From Rachycentron canadum (lineage: Eukaryota; Chordata; Actinopteri; Carangiformes; Rachycentridae), in assembly GCA_038496675.1 (NCBI GenBank), contig CM076669.1, forward strand, positions 7,528,719 through 7,592,718: a stretch of 64,000 nucleotides of DNA, given 5' to 3'. Below the pieces are notes generated by a model, which was given only the letters and a program-made list of their open reading frames with translations, did not search any database and had not been told where the DNA came from. Every line of letters starts with the position of its first letter. The first letter of the stretch is position 1. Position numbers and translations under genes: made by a program. Of the stretch, positions 36,561 to 49,200 are shown piece after piece.

Positions 36561-36699
36561 CTGACTCTGAGCTAGATACAAAACTCAATTGATTTCTGTC
36601 AACTTAACCAGACCATCAGTGTACAGCCATGCTAGCAGTCTGCAGTCTGTTCAGACACTGCAATGCTTTTAAATAAAGGTAACTTCAGTTGATATCACT

Positions 36700-36855
36700 G
36701 CTTTAACTTGTTGGTGGCGCTACAATGAAAGGGAAAGGGGATTAATTTAAGTCAGCAGGATTCATCCTTTGGGTAACATTTCATGGCAATCCGTCTATTA
36801 GTGACAAAAATATTTCCATCTGGACCAAAGTAGTAGAAAGGTGGCTGTAGAACCA
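36700..36855 (+). mobile_element. teleost repeat 'TGGTGGCGCTA ... GGCAATCC ... CTGGACCAAAG'
   Basis: The words TGGTGGCGCTACA, AGGATTCATCCTTTGGG, ATTTCATGGCAATCC and TCTGGACCAAAGTAG appear in the order of a repeat common in fish introns and intergenic DNA. The family name is not known to me. Confidence 0.6.
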
Positions 36856-37739
36856 TCATGGTTAAAATAAACTGTGTTGAATTAAGTTGAATTTTGATAT
36901 AACATTGTGCTGACCGCCCATGTGGCAGTGCAAATAGGTTAAAACAACAACTAAGAAGTATGAAAATATTTCAGTGCCCCTGTGTGGTATATAGAGCAGT
37001 ACAGTTAACTTAAACAACCTTGTTATGTGGGAGAATAAGTGGTTGTTTCGTCCACTCTGCCACGCAGACAGCTGTGACTCACTCCTAATTACGTCCAGTA
37101 GTTGGTTCTTTCTTTCATCTCTTCCAGCTTTGGTTTTAAAATTCAGTCAATTCAATTCATCATCGAAAACCATTTTTAAGCTGCAGCAAGGACACCTTAT
37201 TCATTGCTAGCAGAAGCAACCCTGAAAGTGTTGAGTGCTCTCGCTTCAGCTCTCTCCACTTGCTTTATCCACACTTACACTCTTGTTCTCTCTCCTTTCT
37301 TTACTGTCATCTGTCTTCTCAAATATAAAGCCCATGGTTTCTAGGGGGAGAGAGAAAGAGCTATGGAAATATTTACTTCCTGAAATATCAAAGTCCTTTG
37401 AACATACCATACATGCTGAAATGGTTACAGTTCTTGGCTAGTTAATGGAGTAGTCATATGTTTCCAAATTTTTCTCTTCATTTCTTTTTAGATCTCTTTC
37501 ATTTATGTCACCAACTTTAATATCAACACATTACACCATAGACACAAAGGTATTTCTCACATTGCAAAACCTTGCCCTGGTTCGGCATTTACATTTAATG
37601 CCTCCTTTGAATTTCAGTGGGCAGTATGTGTGTTTGGAGGGCAGGCCGTAGTAACATGGTGAACACACACATTGCATAAGTCCGTGCTGGTGAAGGAAAG
37701 AAGCCTTCACTCTCACCCTCTCTGTAAATTATCTCATCT

Positions 37740-38010
37740 CTGTCATTAGCCAATCTTGTGAGTCTGCCTCCCCGCCAGGCTTGCTGCTAAAATGCTAATG
37801 AGGCTCATGCACTGCAATTACAAAACACACACAAACGCTGAAGCACACACCTCTCTCTCTGCATGTGGCAGCCGTTAGGGAGGCATAACAACCCCCATGC
37901 TGGACTTCACTTTGGGTTAAATTAATCTGAGACATTATATTAGTCAAATTAAAATCTAATTAAGAGCATTTGGTTTGACTGTCCAAGAGGCGCGACTTGA
38001 CCAGATGGGT
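37740..38010. promoter_or_regulatory. candidate conserved enhancer block
   Basis: Dense homeodomain-type cores (AATGCTAATGAGG, GCAATTAC, AAATTAATCTG, TCTAATTAAGAG) and GGGGGTTGTTATGCC (reverse of 37887-37901, SOX-like) sit in otherwise unique DNA. There is no coding potential. Conservation has not been tested. Confidence 0.3.
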
Positions 38011-38074
38011 GAGTACAGGGGGAAGGACTGAGAGGTGAAAACTATATGTGGTTTTTGATTTGTGTCATTTGGTT

Positions 38075-38245
38075 GGTCAGCCCACCACTTAGACCCACAC
38101 TGAAATTACTGGATGGATTACATATTACAGATTACAATAATTTTACACTCAATCCTTTGGATTGTAGTGAACTATCTTTACAACTATTTGCTGTATCGCT
38201 ATTGAATTTAGCAAAGACATCCATGTGGCCATGAGGATGAATAAG
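38075..38245 (-). mobile_element. second copy of the repeat at 36700, inverted
   Basis: CCACCACTTAGACCCACACT, ACTGGATGGATT, AGCAAAGACATCCATG and GAGGATGAATAA are the reverse-complement order of the element at 36700-36855. The copy has an insertion or divergence in the middle (38120-38195). Confidence 0.5.
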
Positions 38246-41200
38246 TCACATCTTTCACTTACTCACTGAAGTATCTCATTATATACTGGGTGTGCAGATG
38301 TTCTCTAAGCCTTTAGACAGTCTTATGGACAAGATTACAAACCATGACTGTGAAAAAAAAGAGCAAAATACACATTTACTGTTGATCAGCTGTGCTCACT
38401 TTATTCATGATGTTGCAGAGAGCAGATCTTCATCAGGTGAAATGAATGAGTTCTACATTTTTTTGGTTTTGTCATCACTGGATTGTTACGAAATGTGGGA
38501 CATTCATATTCCCCTCAGGAACTAATTGTAATAACTCTCATAGCATATATTGTGTAAGAAAGACCTGAAGTGATCCAATCCTATTAATGCTAACATTATG
38601 CTCTCTTTCTCTGTCTTACTTATTGATGCTTTATGCCCAACAAACATACAAATACACTGATGAATGTATAGATCCTAAACTGCAAAGCTATACTCTCTCC
38701 AAATGGTGCACCTGATCACCAGCCGATTGTTGCTGCTTTTATCCACAATTCTGCTTTACTTTCGACACAACCTGAAGTTTGTGATCATAGGTGAGGTAAC
38801 ATTCATGAATCATACCTTTCCTTTTTTGAAATTCTTACATTTTCTGGCAGCTTAGAGACAGACAGAGAGAGAGAGTGAGAGAGAGAGAAAGGGAGAGGGA
38901 GAGAGAGAGAAAGGCATATTACATGTGACAAAGGTCCTAGTCTGAAATCAAACTGAGGACGTCACAGCCACATGATAGGTGCCTTTCGTCAGTCCAACCA
39001 CCCACACAGGGATTATTGTTGCAAAAAAAAAAAAATAGATGTGGAGACTCTAAAAAAAAAATAGTTCAACATGGCCGGGGTTGGTGGCTGACTTAATTTG
39101 TGCTGATTAATCTGTACAGCTCATCAAAAAACATGCCCCCAGTGCTCATTGACTCCTGCTTTGCTAAACAGCAGGATGATTCTTGTTAATTGCACATAAC
39201 ATCTTACATTTTTTGGTATTTGTTTCTTCATTTTTCATAGTGCGCACGCAAGTATAAATAGACACACAACCATTCAGGGTTTTTGACTCAGACATGCATG
39301 TTGTTCTGTGTGAGACAAAGGGGGAAAAAAATCCTGTTTGTATGCTGTTGCCAGGTAGAGCTCTGTGGGGATTTGATTATGGGTGTGTGACCGTGCATGT
39401 ATGTGTGTATTTTGGAGAAATTACTATGGGAGGCTGTGTATTTACCCTGCATGGCAAAATCATTCTGTTGACTGTGTGGAAAATCAATGACATGTCTCTT
39501 TCTCAGCCTGGCTCTGCGGAGCCCAGGGGCAGTCCACGTGGCCCACATGGTGGCGCTCTGACTCAACATCAAATCTCTTTTGAGTGTCCCTGACACTTGC
39601 TCCTGTTCTCACCTGATTCCCTCCTCTCTGCTACTTCTCTCTCCTCCATCACTATCTCTCATGTCCTCTTGTGCTCCGCTCTGTTTTCCCTCCTCTGTTG
39701 ACAGAGGCTGAATGTCACACCATCTGCCATGGCATGTTGCTGTGTCTGAGTCTACAAGGGGGGAATGTTTTATCAGCGCTGCTCCTGGCATGGACTGAGG
39801 CTTGGCCTGGGTTGAGTGCGTTGTCCCCTCAGCAGGCACACACACATTTAAAAAGAAAGTGAGTGTATATGAGTCTATGAATCAATACAGTGTGGATTTT
39901 CTCATGTGAACTCTGAGTGGAATGAATTACATTTTAGTTTAGCCAAACTGATGGAGGGAAGTGGACGGGGGTGGAGAAAGAAAAAGAAGCGAGAGCGAGA
40001 GTTGGTTAATTCTGTCTGAGCTGGAAGCCTCAGCCCCCAGTCAGAACATGGGGGCTTGTCTCTTCTAGTTCCAGAGAGCGCAATGAAATGCCCTGTGGAG
40101 GAAACGCATGGGCAGCAACCAAAGGAAAGTCAGTGTGATCAGCACTCACATGCTTCTGTCTGAGGCGGGGGATTTTAATATGGGAATTCAAATGTATTTG
40201 GTCGTGTTTGTGTATGTGATTTGGATGTGTGTGTGTGTCTGTGTGTGTGTGTGTATGTCTGCAGTTAGAAAAGAAAGATTGGCTCTGATTAGACGCTGCA
40301 TCACAAACACACACACATACTTAGCCTACACATAGGGTTATTTTTAGCCACTGTCGCACTCTTTGCCCAACCCCTGTGCTCCGTCTCTCTCACTCAGACC
40401 CCCCTTCCACAGCAAAGGAGAAGGACAGCAATTCATCAGATTGTTCTCAGGATTTTTGGGGACAAATATCTTCTTTCCACTTTTCAAATTGCCACCCGAT
40501 GGAGGTCATAGAAAGAGACAACAGGGTACAGAGAAGCAAGTTTATAAAGAACAGGATTTGGGATGGAGACAAAGACAAAGGATAAAAATCAATCCTTCAC
40601 CCTCCCTTCCTATATCTATCCATCCTTCTCTAGGTTTCATTTTCTCCCACTACACTGTCTCTTCTACACATACAATACTGGAATTTTTGTGTCTTCCAAA
40701 GTGCCTCTCATTATTGTGAACATAGATATTGATTCATGACCATTAATGTCCCAGTATAATCAATCACAAACCCGTGACAGACACCACAGCACAGCCACCA
40801 GATGTGGTGTCCTGGGAGATCCTTCTGTTAGTTTAACAGATTTTAGAGCTCAGTTGTTATTGTGTTCATTCACACAACATATCTGCATATTGATCCAGTA
40901 TTCAGTATCGATTGACTAGTTTGAAAAGCAAACCTGTAACTGCTGAAAATCCCGTGGAGGGTGATCTTGTCTGTACAGTGAATGAGGCAATTTCTATTTT
41001 GGTCATGCTGTCGCTTTTCTCGTGTAACATGATGTAGATTGTGGATAAGAAATTGTATCTGGACATGACTCTTTGATCAATATATTCTCCAATTGATTTT
41101 TGTTTCAGTATGACTAAATTTAACTGGTACTGCAGCTTTATCGACAACTTGTCACATGGTGAGATACGCATGTACATTTTGGTAGTATGTGTTGTGCCAA

Positions 41201-41385
41201 TGACAACTTCTATGAGGCACAAAGAAACCACTTTCCCTTCTGACTGACTTGTATAAACCACAGCCACACTGCACTACTAATATGTAGGCTAATGCAATTA
41301 TGTCCCACCACATACATCCCTGCTTTAAAACATCTCTCTTACTGGATGAAAAACTAGTGTACAAGGATGAATTATGAATCAGTTT
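38246..41385. other. intergenic with simple repeats
   Basis: A (GA)n-rich tract lies at 38855-38912 and a TG-rich tract at 40225-40258. CCCACATGGTGGCGCT near 39541 is CTCF-like with two mismatches. No gene is recognised. Confidence 0.5.
38855..38912. repeat. (GA)n imperfect microsatellite
   Basis: GA units are interrupted by GTGAGA, AAGGGAGAGG and similar variants. Confidence 0.9.
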
Positions 41386-41387
41386 TG

Positions 41388-41460
41388 GCTATAATAAGAT
41401 TAGATACATTTTATTGGTCCCATGCAGGGGAATTAAGAGTCTCAGCAAAAGGAAGTACAT
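41388..41460 (+). mobile_element. LINE (Rex1/CR1-like) 3' end fragment
   Basis: ACATTTTATTGGTCCCATGC followed by AGGGGAATT resembles the 3' terminal TTTATTGATCCCC...GGGGAAATT of teleost CR1-clade LINEs such as Rex1. The copy is a short 5'-truncated fragment, usual for such elements. Confidence 0.45.
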
Positions 41461-41874
41461 GAACAGAAGTAACCTTAAAAACTAGGTTAATATATTCATC
41501 ACAAGGTTCTGCTGCTACTTATGCAACACTGTTGTAACTTTCACACTAGCATTATTTTGATAAATGTATAAGAAATGTTAGATGCGCAGTATAGCAGAAG
41601 TACTAAATGACAAATTGGAAATTATTATATTCATTTAGTGGTTATTTTGCACCACTGGACCCCAGGATAAGCATATAGTTAATTACAAAATGTGAATCAC
41701 AAACTAGAAATTTACTCAACAAAAGGACATCAACTACATCCTCGATCTTGTGACTTCTGTTACAGAGAAGAACCATTTGCCAAAATCTAATTTAAAGACA
41801 AAATTGTTTTAGTTTATGCTGAGCTTCTTTGTTGTGAATTTGCTTGTTAAATACTGAAAAAGACAATTATTCGG

Positions 41875-42380
41875 GTATTTACTAAAGCCAAAATTACCGA
41901 GCCGAATTATCTGCAGAGGATTAAAACTCTCCAAAAGAAACAGAGCATATGGTTAAAAGCGATAAAACGTGGAGCAAATCAGTTTCACCTTAAAAGTTTG
42001 TGTTTCTCCTTTTCTGTTTGGTGGACACAGGACACCATGGAAGGAGGCAGGAGCAGAGCTGCCACTAACATTTGCTGAGCTTCTGTCTCTGATATCTTAA
42101 GAGCCAGACACCCGATGACTAAAATCCTGGTGCGTTGTTAAAAACACCTATACAAGTTTATCACAAAAATGTGGTTTAAAACTGGACAATAGGTCAATTT
42201 TGAACGCAAAGCTAAGGCCACTACTATAAAGGGTTTCTTTGAAAATTGCTGGACACAAAAGGGATAATGTAAGTGCACAACTCAGTAGTAATAGAACATA
42301 GGTTTGGTGTTTTGTTTTTTTTTTTGTCATTTTAATGCGAAAAAGTTACACATACATTTAAAGACATATTTTGTAAATGC
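41875..42380. mobile_element. probable diverged interspersed repeat
   Basis: Phrases such as ACACAGGACACCATGGAAGG, AAGAGCCAGACACCCGATGA and ACACATACATTTAAAGACAT are ones I associate with a dispersed percomorph repeat. There are no clear terminal repeats, so the class and ends are uncertain. A Kozak-like ATG at 42038 opens a frame of only 13 codons. Confidence 0.3.
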
Positions 42381-42389
42381 AATTGTTGA

Positions 42390-42697
42390 AGCGCCACAGA
42401 GTCTCTGCCGCTGTGTCTTCCTCCCTCTCTTCATCAGTTGACTGGTCAGTTAATTGGCTCCTGTCTGTCACCTGTGCATCTGCCGGTGGGAAACGTATTT
42501 TAACACTAAAACATTAGTTTGACTTCATTTAAGGTCACTCGACTACTCTAACTTAATGCTTTTTGTTTAAACGGCTTTTCATTACTCTAACAAAATCTAG
42601 TTGTTGCTAACTAACTAGCTAGTTGTTGCTAACTAACTAGCTACGCTAGCTGCTGTCCGTGTTTGGATATTGCCAACCGACGTTTTCATAACGGACG
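42390..42697 (+). promoter_or_regulatory. candidate promoter / non-coding first exon
   Basis: Locally CpG-richer DNA (GAAGCGCCAC, GCCGCTGTG, TGCCGGTGGG, CCAACCGACG) ends in ACGGACG followed by a strong donor GTAAGTC at 42698. A 22-bp unit is perfectly duplicated at 42598-42619 and 42620-42641. A possible next exon, 43154-43214, lies between ATTAG and GTGAGT. No coding sequence can be assigned, and the gene it would serve must lie downstream. Confidence 0.3.
42598..42641. repeat. 22-bp perfect tandem duplication
   Basis: The unit contains TTGTTGCTAACTAACTAGC and occurs twice head to tail, then partly again as TACGCTAGC. Confidence 0.9.
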
Positions 42698-43214
42698 GTA
42701 AGTCAGGCCTCTATAATAACAAACAAACAAAAAAAAAAAAAACTGATGCAGCGAAAACGTTTTGAACAGAAAATATAAATGAAGTGAGAGCCGTAAGAGG
42801 ACATGATAACAACTCAGCTGTGTCAACAGTGGGTTAATGACGATGCTAACGTTAGCTTGTTTTCTAGTTAGCATATTCAGGTGAAGCCGCAGGTCCTCAG
42901 GTGAAGCTGTGAAGTGAGTTTTTCACGATGCAGTCCTTTTAAACCACAAATGTTTAATGAGTTACAAAATATTCCAGAAGCCGTTGCTGTAAAGGAGTAT
43001 AGTACTTGTATGCCTGCCAATGTCCTTTCCCAATAATCCACTTCAGCAGGAAAGAAAAAATGCATCAGGACAGAAAATACATGAAGAAAATAAGTTTCTA
43101 GCGTCTAAACTCATTTTGATGTACCCTGCTTCTTTATTATTTGAATTCATTAGGTGCAGAGAACCAGTTACCAGTAGCTGCATAGAGGCATATGAGAGAG
43201 CAACAGGGTCTCAG

Positions 43215-46200
43215 GTGAGTACTTTAGCTGTTATAAGTGTGCTATATTTAAGATGATATGTTTTTAACATCTTCTCATGGAATACCACATCACTTTGAAG
43301 AGTGGCTTTTATCGCAGGAGTGCCACTTTACCTGCAGGGCTGCAGTGAGCTGTAAATGTGTGTTATGGGGTATAATGTTTTAGAATAATAATTTCCTCAG
43401 CTCACCAGCTTAAAGTGGAATACTCTTTAAATATAACCTAATTTTTTCCTGGCTGTATTTCACCTTAGTGAACATACTGACTTTGCAATTAGTTTGAAAA
43501 TGCGCTGTAAGGAAATGTCATTAGTAGAAGTCACAGAATTAGATGCATTGTATTAATGCTGGCATGTGTTCTGTCAGACTTGGTGATTTTTCTTGGCGTG
43601 GCTCTGTTGGTTTTTCCCCATCATGGGTGTGTATTTATTTTATTGTATGAGGAATTATAGGCTTCAGGTAATTAAGTGTCAGTTTACTCATGTTGTCAAT
43701 AATGTTGTCCTCCTGTCTTGCTCATATACTGACAGTTGGTTCACCACATCTGGAGTCCTCTTGGCTGTGTGTTTGAGTTTGCATACACGAGTCATGTTGT
43801 AGAGAGGACCCACTTGACCTCACATTAACCCTTTCACCCATTGTTGTGTTACTGTGTTGCATGCTTTAAGCATCCTCACTCAACTAGAAAATACACACAG
43901 AAACATCATTACACTCCACTGCACCACTCTTGCAGTCATTATTTGTAGTATACATTTCAATCGTATTTTTCAAGTCATTATTATATAGAAGAAAATTAGA
44001 TCTCTGACTCAGGGTACATTATTACAGTCAAAATAATGATTTGTTTCACTCAGTAATGAGGTCTTGGTCATTCAGTTATCCATTTTTAGGGGGTAAAGTA
44101 CAGTCTAGTACCCACTGAGATTTTACATTGTAAAAAGCCAAGATATTCTGGAGGTAAAGGTTGATATGATTGATAGCACAGCAACATTGGATCTTGTCAT
44201 TTCCTTCCATAGTTCATTAGTGCCAGTGTAGACACCAGGGACTTCAATGAGATGAGATGGCATTTCCTCAGTCATTTTGTAAACAGATAGATCGAAGCCT
44301 CTTGGAGTGTTTTACGGGTGTTGAGTTGTAAGCTCACTGCGTTGAACCAGGAGGTCCCTGTTGTCACCACATAGACCAATATTTTGATTTTAAATAATCT
44401 GAAGTTTGAAATGTTGATCTGTGGCAAGAGCAAACATCCTCTGGGAGCATTACAGCTGTGTGTGAAGCCGATCTTTTATTCATGTTTCCTGCACCTGCTA
44501 CATGAGTTGAGCATGTTTGAAATTCTTTCCAAATCCTCGTTTAAGGTGATTGAATTTTGCTGGCATAGTGAACCCAAAATATGTCTCCATTTACTCCAAT
44601 ATAAATAATAGGTTCTTTTTTTTTAAGTCTGTAATTTTTCTAACTTCTTTTTTATTTGCTTGAAAAGAATGATAATAGTTTTTTTTTTTTTAAAAATCAA
44701 AATAGTTGGACATCAATTTTATATTGGGCAACAACTGCCCATGAAGTGATGTCCCATCAACAAATGTATATTTGACGACCAGAATTTAACCTTTTACTGT
44801 GGCTCTTGTACAGAAACTTGGGGCTCTTACTAACAATTACTTTTTATTAATGATCTGTCTGTAAGGTAATTTCTAGATTATTCTAAAAGTCCTAAAAACT
44901 AAATTCTCATATTGAACTTGCACCAACAGTCCAAAAGATAGACCCAATATGTTTAATATAATAGAAGAGAGATTTAAAAATATTAATTAATTTAAACATT
45001 AAATCAAACATTAAGCATAGCTGGCAATAAAATTTACATCCAAAGGAAAAACTGAAAAACAAAAAGAGATTTCGCACAAAGAAGACTGCTGAGATCTTAA
45101 AGATTAGACTTGTACAGCAATTCTGGACTTTTTGCACCCATTTCTTATAGTGTAGTTGTGTTAGTAAGGGGTAACTTCAAGGCCAGAATGAAGAAGAAGA
45201 AAGACCAAGAACTTTAAAAAAAGATTCTGCACTTCGAATGAAATTAGTCAGTAGAGGAGCTGAAAAGATTGTCCTTCACTCATTGTGAAAAGAGTTCATT
45301 CACAGTCACATAATTTGAAAGGACTAGATGAAGTATCCGTGTGTGTGTGTGTTGGTATCACCTCCACACAACATGAAGGATATTACTGGAACATACTGTC
45401 AAAGGCTGTTGGCAAGAAGCTAATTTTACTGTTTGGTGTATATCTATCTGCTATCAACCGTCACCACGCACACACATACACACATACATACCAACATCCT
45501 TAGGGAGTCAGTTCTAAGTTTGGGTGCTGCTAAGTCTTGCCAGGAAACCTTATACCCCTCATTGTCCCTCGGACGCAAGCACTTCACATATGACATTTGA
45601 AGACGGATGGTGCTACAAGAGGGTGGGCAACGTCAGTTTAGATACATGAGAGATGTTACTTTGTGGCTGTATGTGTGTCGCTGCTCATTTGTTGTATTTA
45701 GCTGGATATATAGAGGAATGTACAAAGGGTCAACTGTGTTCTGCATGAGTGTTAATTGAAAGTTTACTGTATTTAGCAAGTGTGAAGCTAAACACGCAGC
45801 AAGGCGAGAGGTGTTTGACGCTGCAGGGCTCAGGAAGAGAATTAGGAGAATGGCAGTGTCTCACAGTGAACTCTCACTTCCTGGTTGTCTGGGGGGAGGT
45901 TGCCTGGCTGTAAGGAGGGTGACATGTGTCCCAAATAGCCAGTGTTACACCAATAATTGTGATATATCCTGGGAGATGGAGGGTAGCCAGGTGATATCGA
46001 TTTAGATCTGCCTCTGTCAACCAAAAGCTCAAAGGTCACGTCAGCAGTTGTTAAAACCTGAATGTTTGAGGTTGGCCAAAGGTCGTGTGAGTGTTTAAAC
46101 AATGCATTTAAACCAAGCATTTCAGCTATGCAACCAAGTATTTCAAAGGCACTGCAAAAATTTTGATGATATAATTTTATGCTAATTCTAAATTGGCTAT

Positions 46201-49200
46201 TGGATTAAGAGACGTGAAAGGGCTTAAATTTGGCTGCCTCTTTGTATTATGATAGTATCTTTGGCCTGCATACCATTATGAGAATTGGGGAATTTCTGTA
46301 AACACACCTTTGTTGACCCCTTGGCCATGATGCCAAAATTAATAAACATAGGAGCTCTGTTACAACAAAGGGGCGATGTAGCACACTGGATCAGCTCTCA
46401 AAGCCAGCTAAACTTGTCCCACAAGTGTTATTCCAGCCATGACTCTTTCCCATCACTGCTTCTTCTTTTACTTCTCTTCTCTTTTGCACACAAATGCTTC
46501 TACCTTGTCTCAGTGGTGAGATAAACACTGCCACGGTCTGTTGACTTCACATAATCTTACCTCATATTGTTTTATTATCACTAAGTGACAAAAATAGATT
46601 CATAATAAATAGCAGGCATTATGTATCTGTAATTAAGCCTGTAGGTGAAAAATGCCATTAAGAATTCACCTCACCTCATGATGTAGCTGAATTGAGTTGT
46701 TTTGTGTCGAATTATTCATGACTATATGAAAAACCTGCAGACACAGAAGATTTGTTGGCATTATATGTTTAATAATAGAGGTCTAAAGCACCACATAAGT
46801 ATATAAGATCAGCCTAAGGGAATTCAATAACAATTTAATTGCTAACACCACAGAAAGTCATAAAAACCGGAGTAATAAGAACAAATCAGAAAATAACTGT
46901 TACCGTGATTAACGGTACATTTACATTACATTAACTCATTTGGCAACTACTCAAAGCAACTTACAATATGAGACATCAGTAAAGCTTGGTAGTATTAATA
47001 ATAATAGTAATAGCTATAATCAAATACTCTGTTAATGGTAAGTAATCATTACTTTCTAGTTCTTATAAAGAATATAGTATGTGTATATTAATAAACAACA
47101 AAATATGTGAATTACTTAGCGAACATATCTGTAGCAAATCATAACAGGTTGACTAGAGCTGGACTGATGAGGTGATTTATTGATTAGTCTGTCAACAGAA
47201 ATTAAGATGACTAAGTTGAATAAGTCACCTGATTAAGCAATAAAATAACAACAGTATAAATAGCTGTAGCACTTTTGTTGAATGAATTGAAAGTGAATTG
47301 TGAATTGAAAGATGACACAGGATGAGATTTACTTTATTAACTTTTAACCAAAACATCAGTCTTAGTGACACCAAGTGATTTGAGGAGAGTCGAGTTGCAA
47401 ACTCTCTGATGTCAAGTTCCTGTGCTGTTTACACCCACCACCAACTCCCTGTGGTTATGGAAATAATCCTGCATCTGACAATAATCCATGCTGCAATTAC
47501 ATTTCCTGCCAAATGTAATTAGCAAAACAAATTAATAGCATATAAAATTAATTAATAGTAAACAGAATTGTCTTACTTACTTGTCTTATTACCTACACAT
47601 TCTTTATGATTTTTACGTTGCTTCAGGTGAGGTAGAGCATCTTCCTCCCAAAGTAAGAAGAAGCTACTTTGTGTTCATTTTAAACTTACTATTACTTTAT
47701 TAATGTCACAAGTCAGACACAGCAATATTCAAAAGGTGTTTTCTTTATGCTCAGAGCATATTTATATTAATATGCATCTCCATATGTGAATATTATTACT
47801 AGCAAGCTACACAAGATGCTTGCCAGATTTTTATTTTAGTATTTGGGTCACAAATGTTTTTTTTATGCATTTATTACCTTCTTCCCTAGCAGCTTAATAG
47901 TTTTTATTTTTCCTTTTCAATAATGAGCCAGTGGCAGCCACAACAGCTTTCATTTAAAATAAACTCAGAACAAAGCAAAAACAGATGCACAGCACTGTAA
48001 TGGTAAAATAGCACCTTAGCTACTTGTTAGAGCTTAATTTTGTCACCAAAACAAGCTTGTTCTGCTGATCCCAAAATAACATGACAAATTATTTTCCTGT
48101 AATCACAAAATGAAAGAAAACAGACTTGACTGTGATCAAAAAATCTTTACACAAGTCCTCTATGGCCCTTTGTTAAGCCTGCATTCAAAGGTAGTATTTA
48201 TTGGGACAACAGATAAGCTGATGTTTTGGTTGCAAGCCTTCCTTGCTGTCTGAAGTCTGTATTTGTCCATCACTAGGGGGCCGGTGGTCCATCAGAGCAC
48301 TCAGTGTGAGGTAAAGTTTCCTGTTGCCGAGGACTGAGAGTCTAAATGAGTGTTTAGAGGTGGAGGCCTGGTGTGCTTTGCTATTGATGGCACCACCAGT
48401 ACACCTAAATGCACACTGAGCACAACAGACTGTTGTGTGAGCCTCTTATGTGTGTGCCTGTCTGAATCATTGTTTGCTTGATGACAGGAAACAATGCCAG
48501 CATATAATCACCGACCAACTTGTGTTTACTAGAAAGTAGGACACAGGCAGAAAATACAGCTTCTTAAATGATGCTTTGTCACATACCAGGCATGTGCAGC
48601 TGTCAATACATGCAGCTGAGAGTAGTACTGTTACCATGGAAACAGTACACTTACTTGAATGGCCTGTTCCAGCAATTTCTTGTAATGCAATATTTCTATT
48701 TTTATTTTGTTGCTTGGTATCTGCAATTTTACAGATGCGTCAGTTTTGATGTCATTGGCGTTCAGTCAATTTTTCCATCATAGTTGCAGATAATTCAGCA
48801 AGTAATGATTTGCAAAAAGCAACCGTATGACTTTGAACCAGAAGAGAAGGAAATTTATCTAAAAAAAAGAAAAAAAAGAGGCTGAAGTCCTCGTCAGTGA
48901 CCCTACTCTACACTGATAACAAACATTCAGTTAAGTCATTGGCTAAATCACTCAGTTTGTCATTTGATATTACAATATTTTTATCATCATGTATATTGAC
49001 ATTACAGGCAACACAAACAGCTTAGATTTATGTACTATTATACATATCAAGCATTTCAAAACAAATTAGAGGGAAAAGAGGGAAAAAAGTGTATAAGCCA
49101 TAGCTATGTAAAAATTTATATGACACCATAAAAACCAATGTGTTTACTGTGTGTTCATCTGCAGGTAAACACACCAATATATCAATATAAAGCATCAATA

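Noticed and set aside
42036..42080. Kozak-perfect ATG (CACCATGG) as a start codon
   Set aside because: The frame closes after 13 codons and it lies in a probable repeat.
45811..46005. 64-residue ORF with RKRIRR near its start
   Set aside because: There is no recognisable family, and no convincing start or splice context.
46366..46410. SINE-like GGCGATGTAGCACACTGGAT
   Set aside because: It resembles a tRNA A-box region but has no B box or tail.
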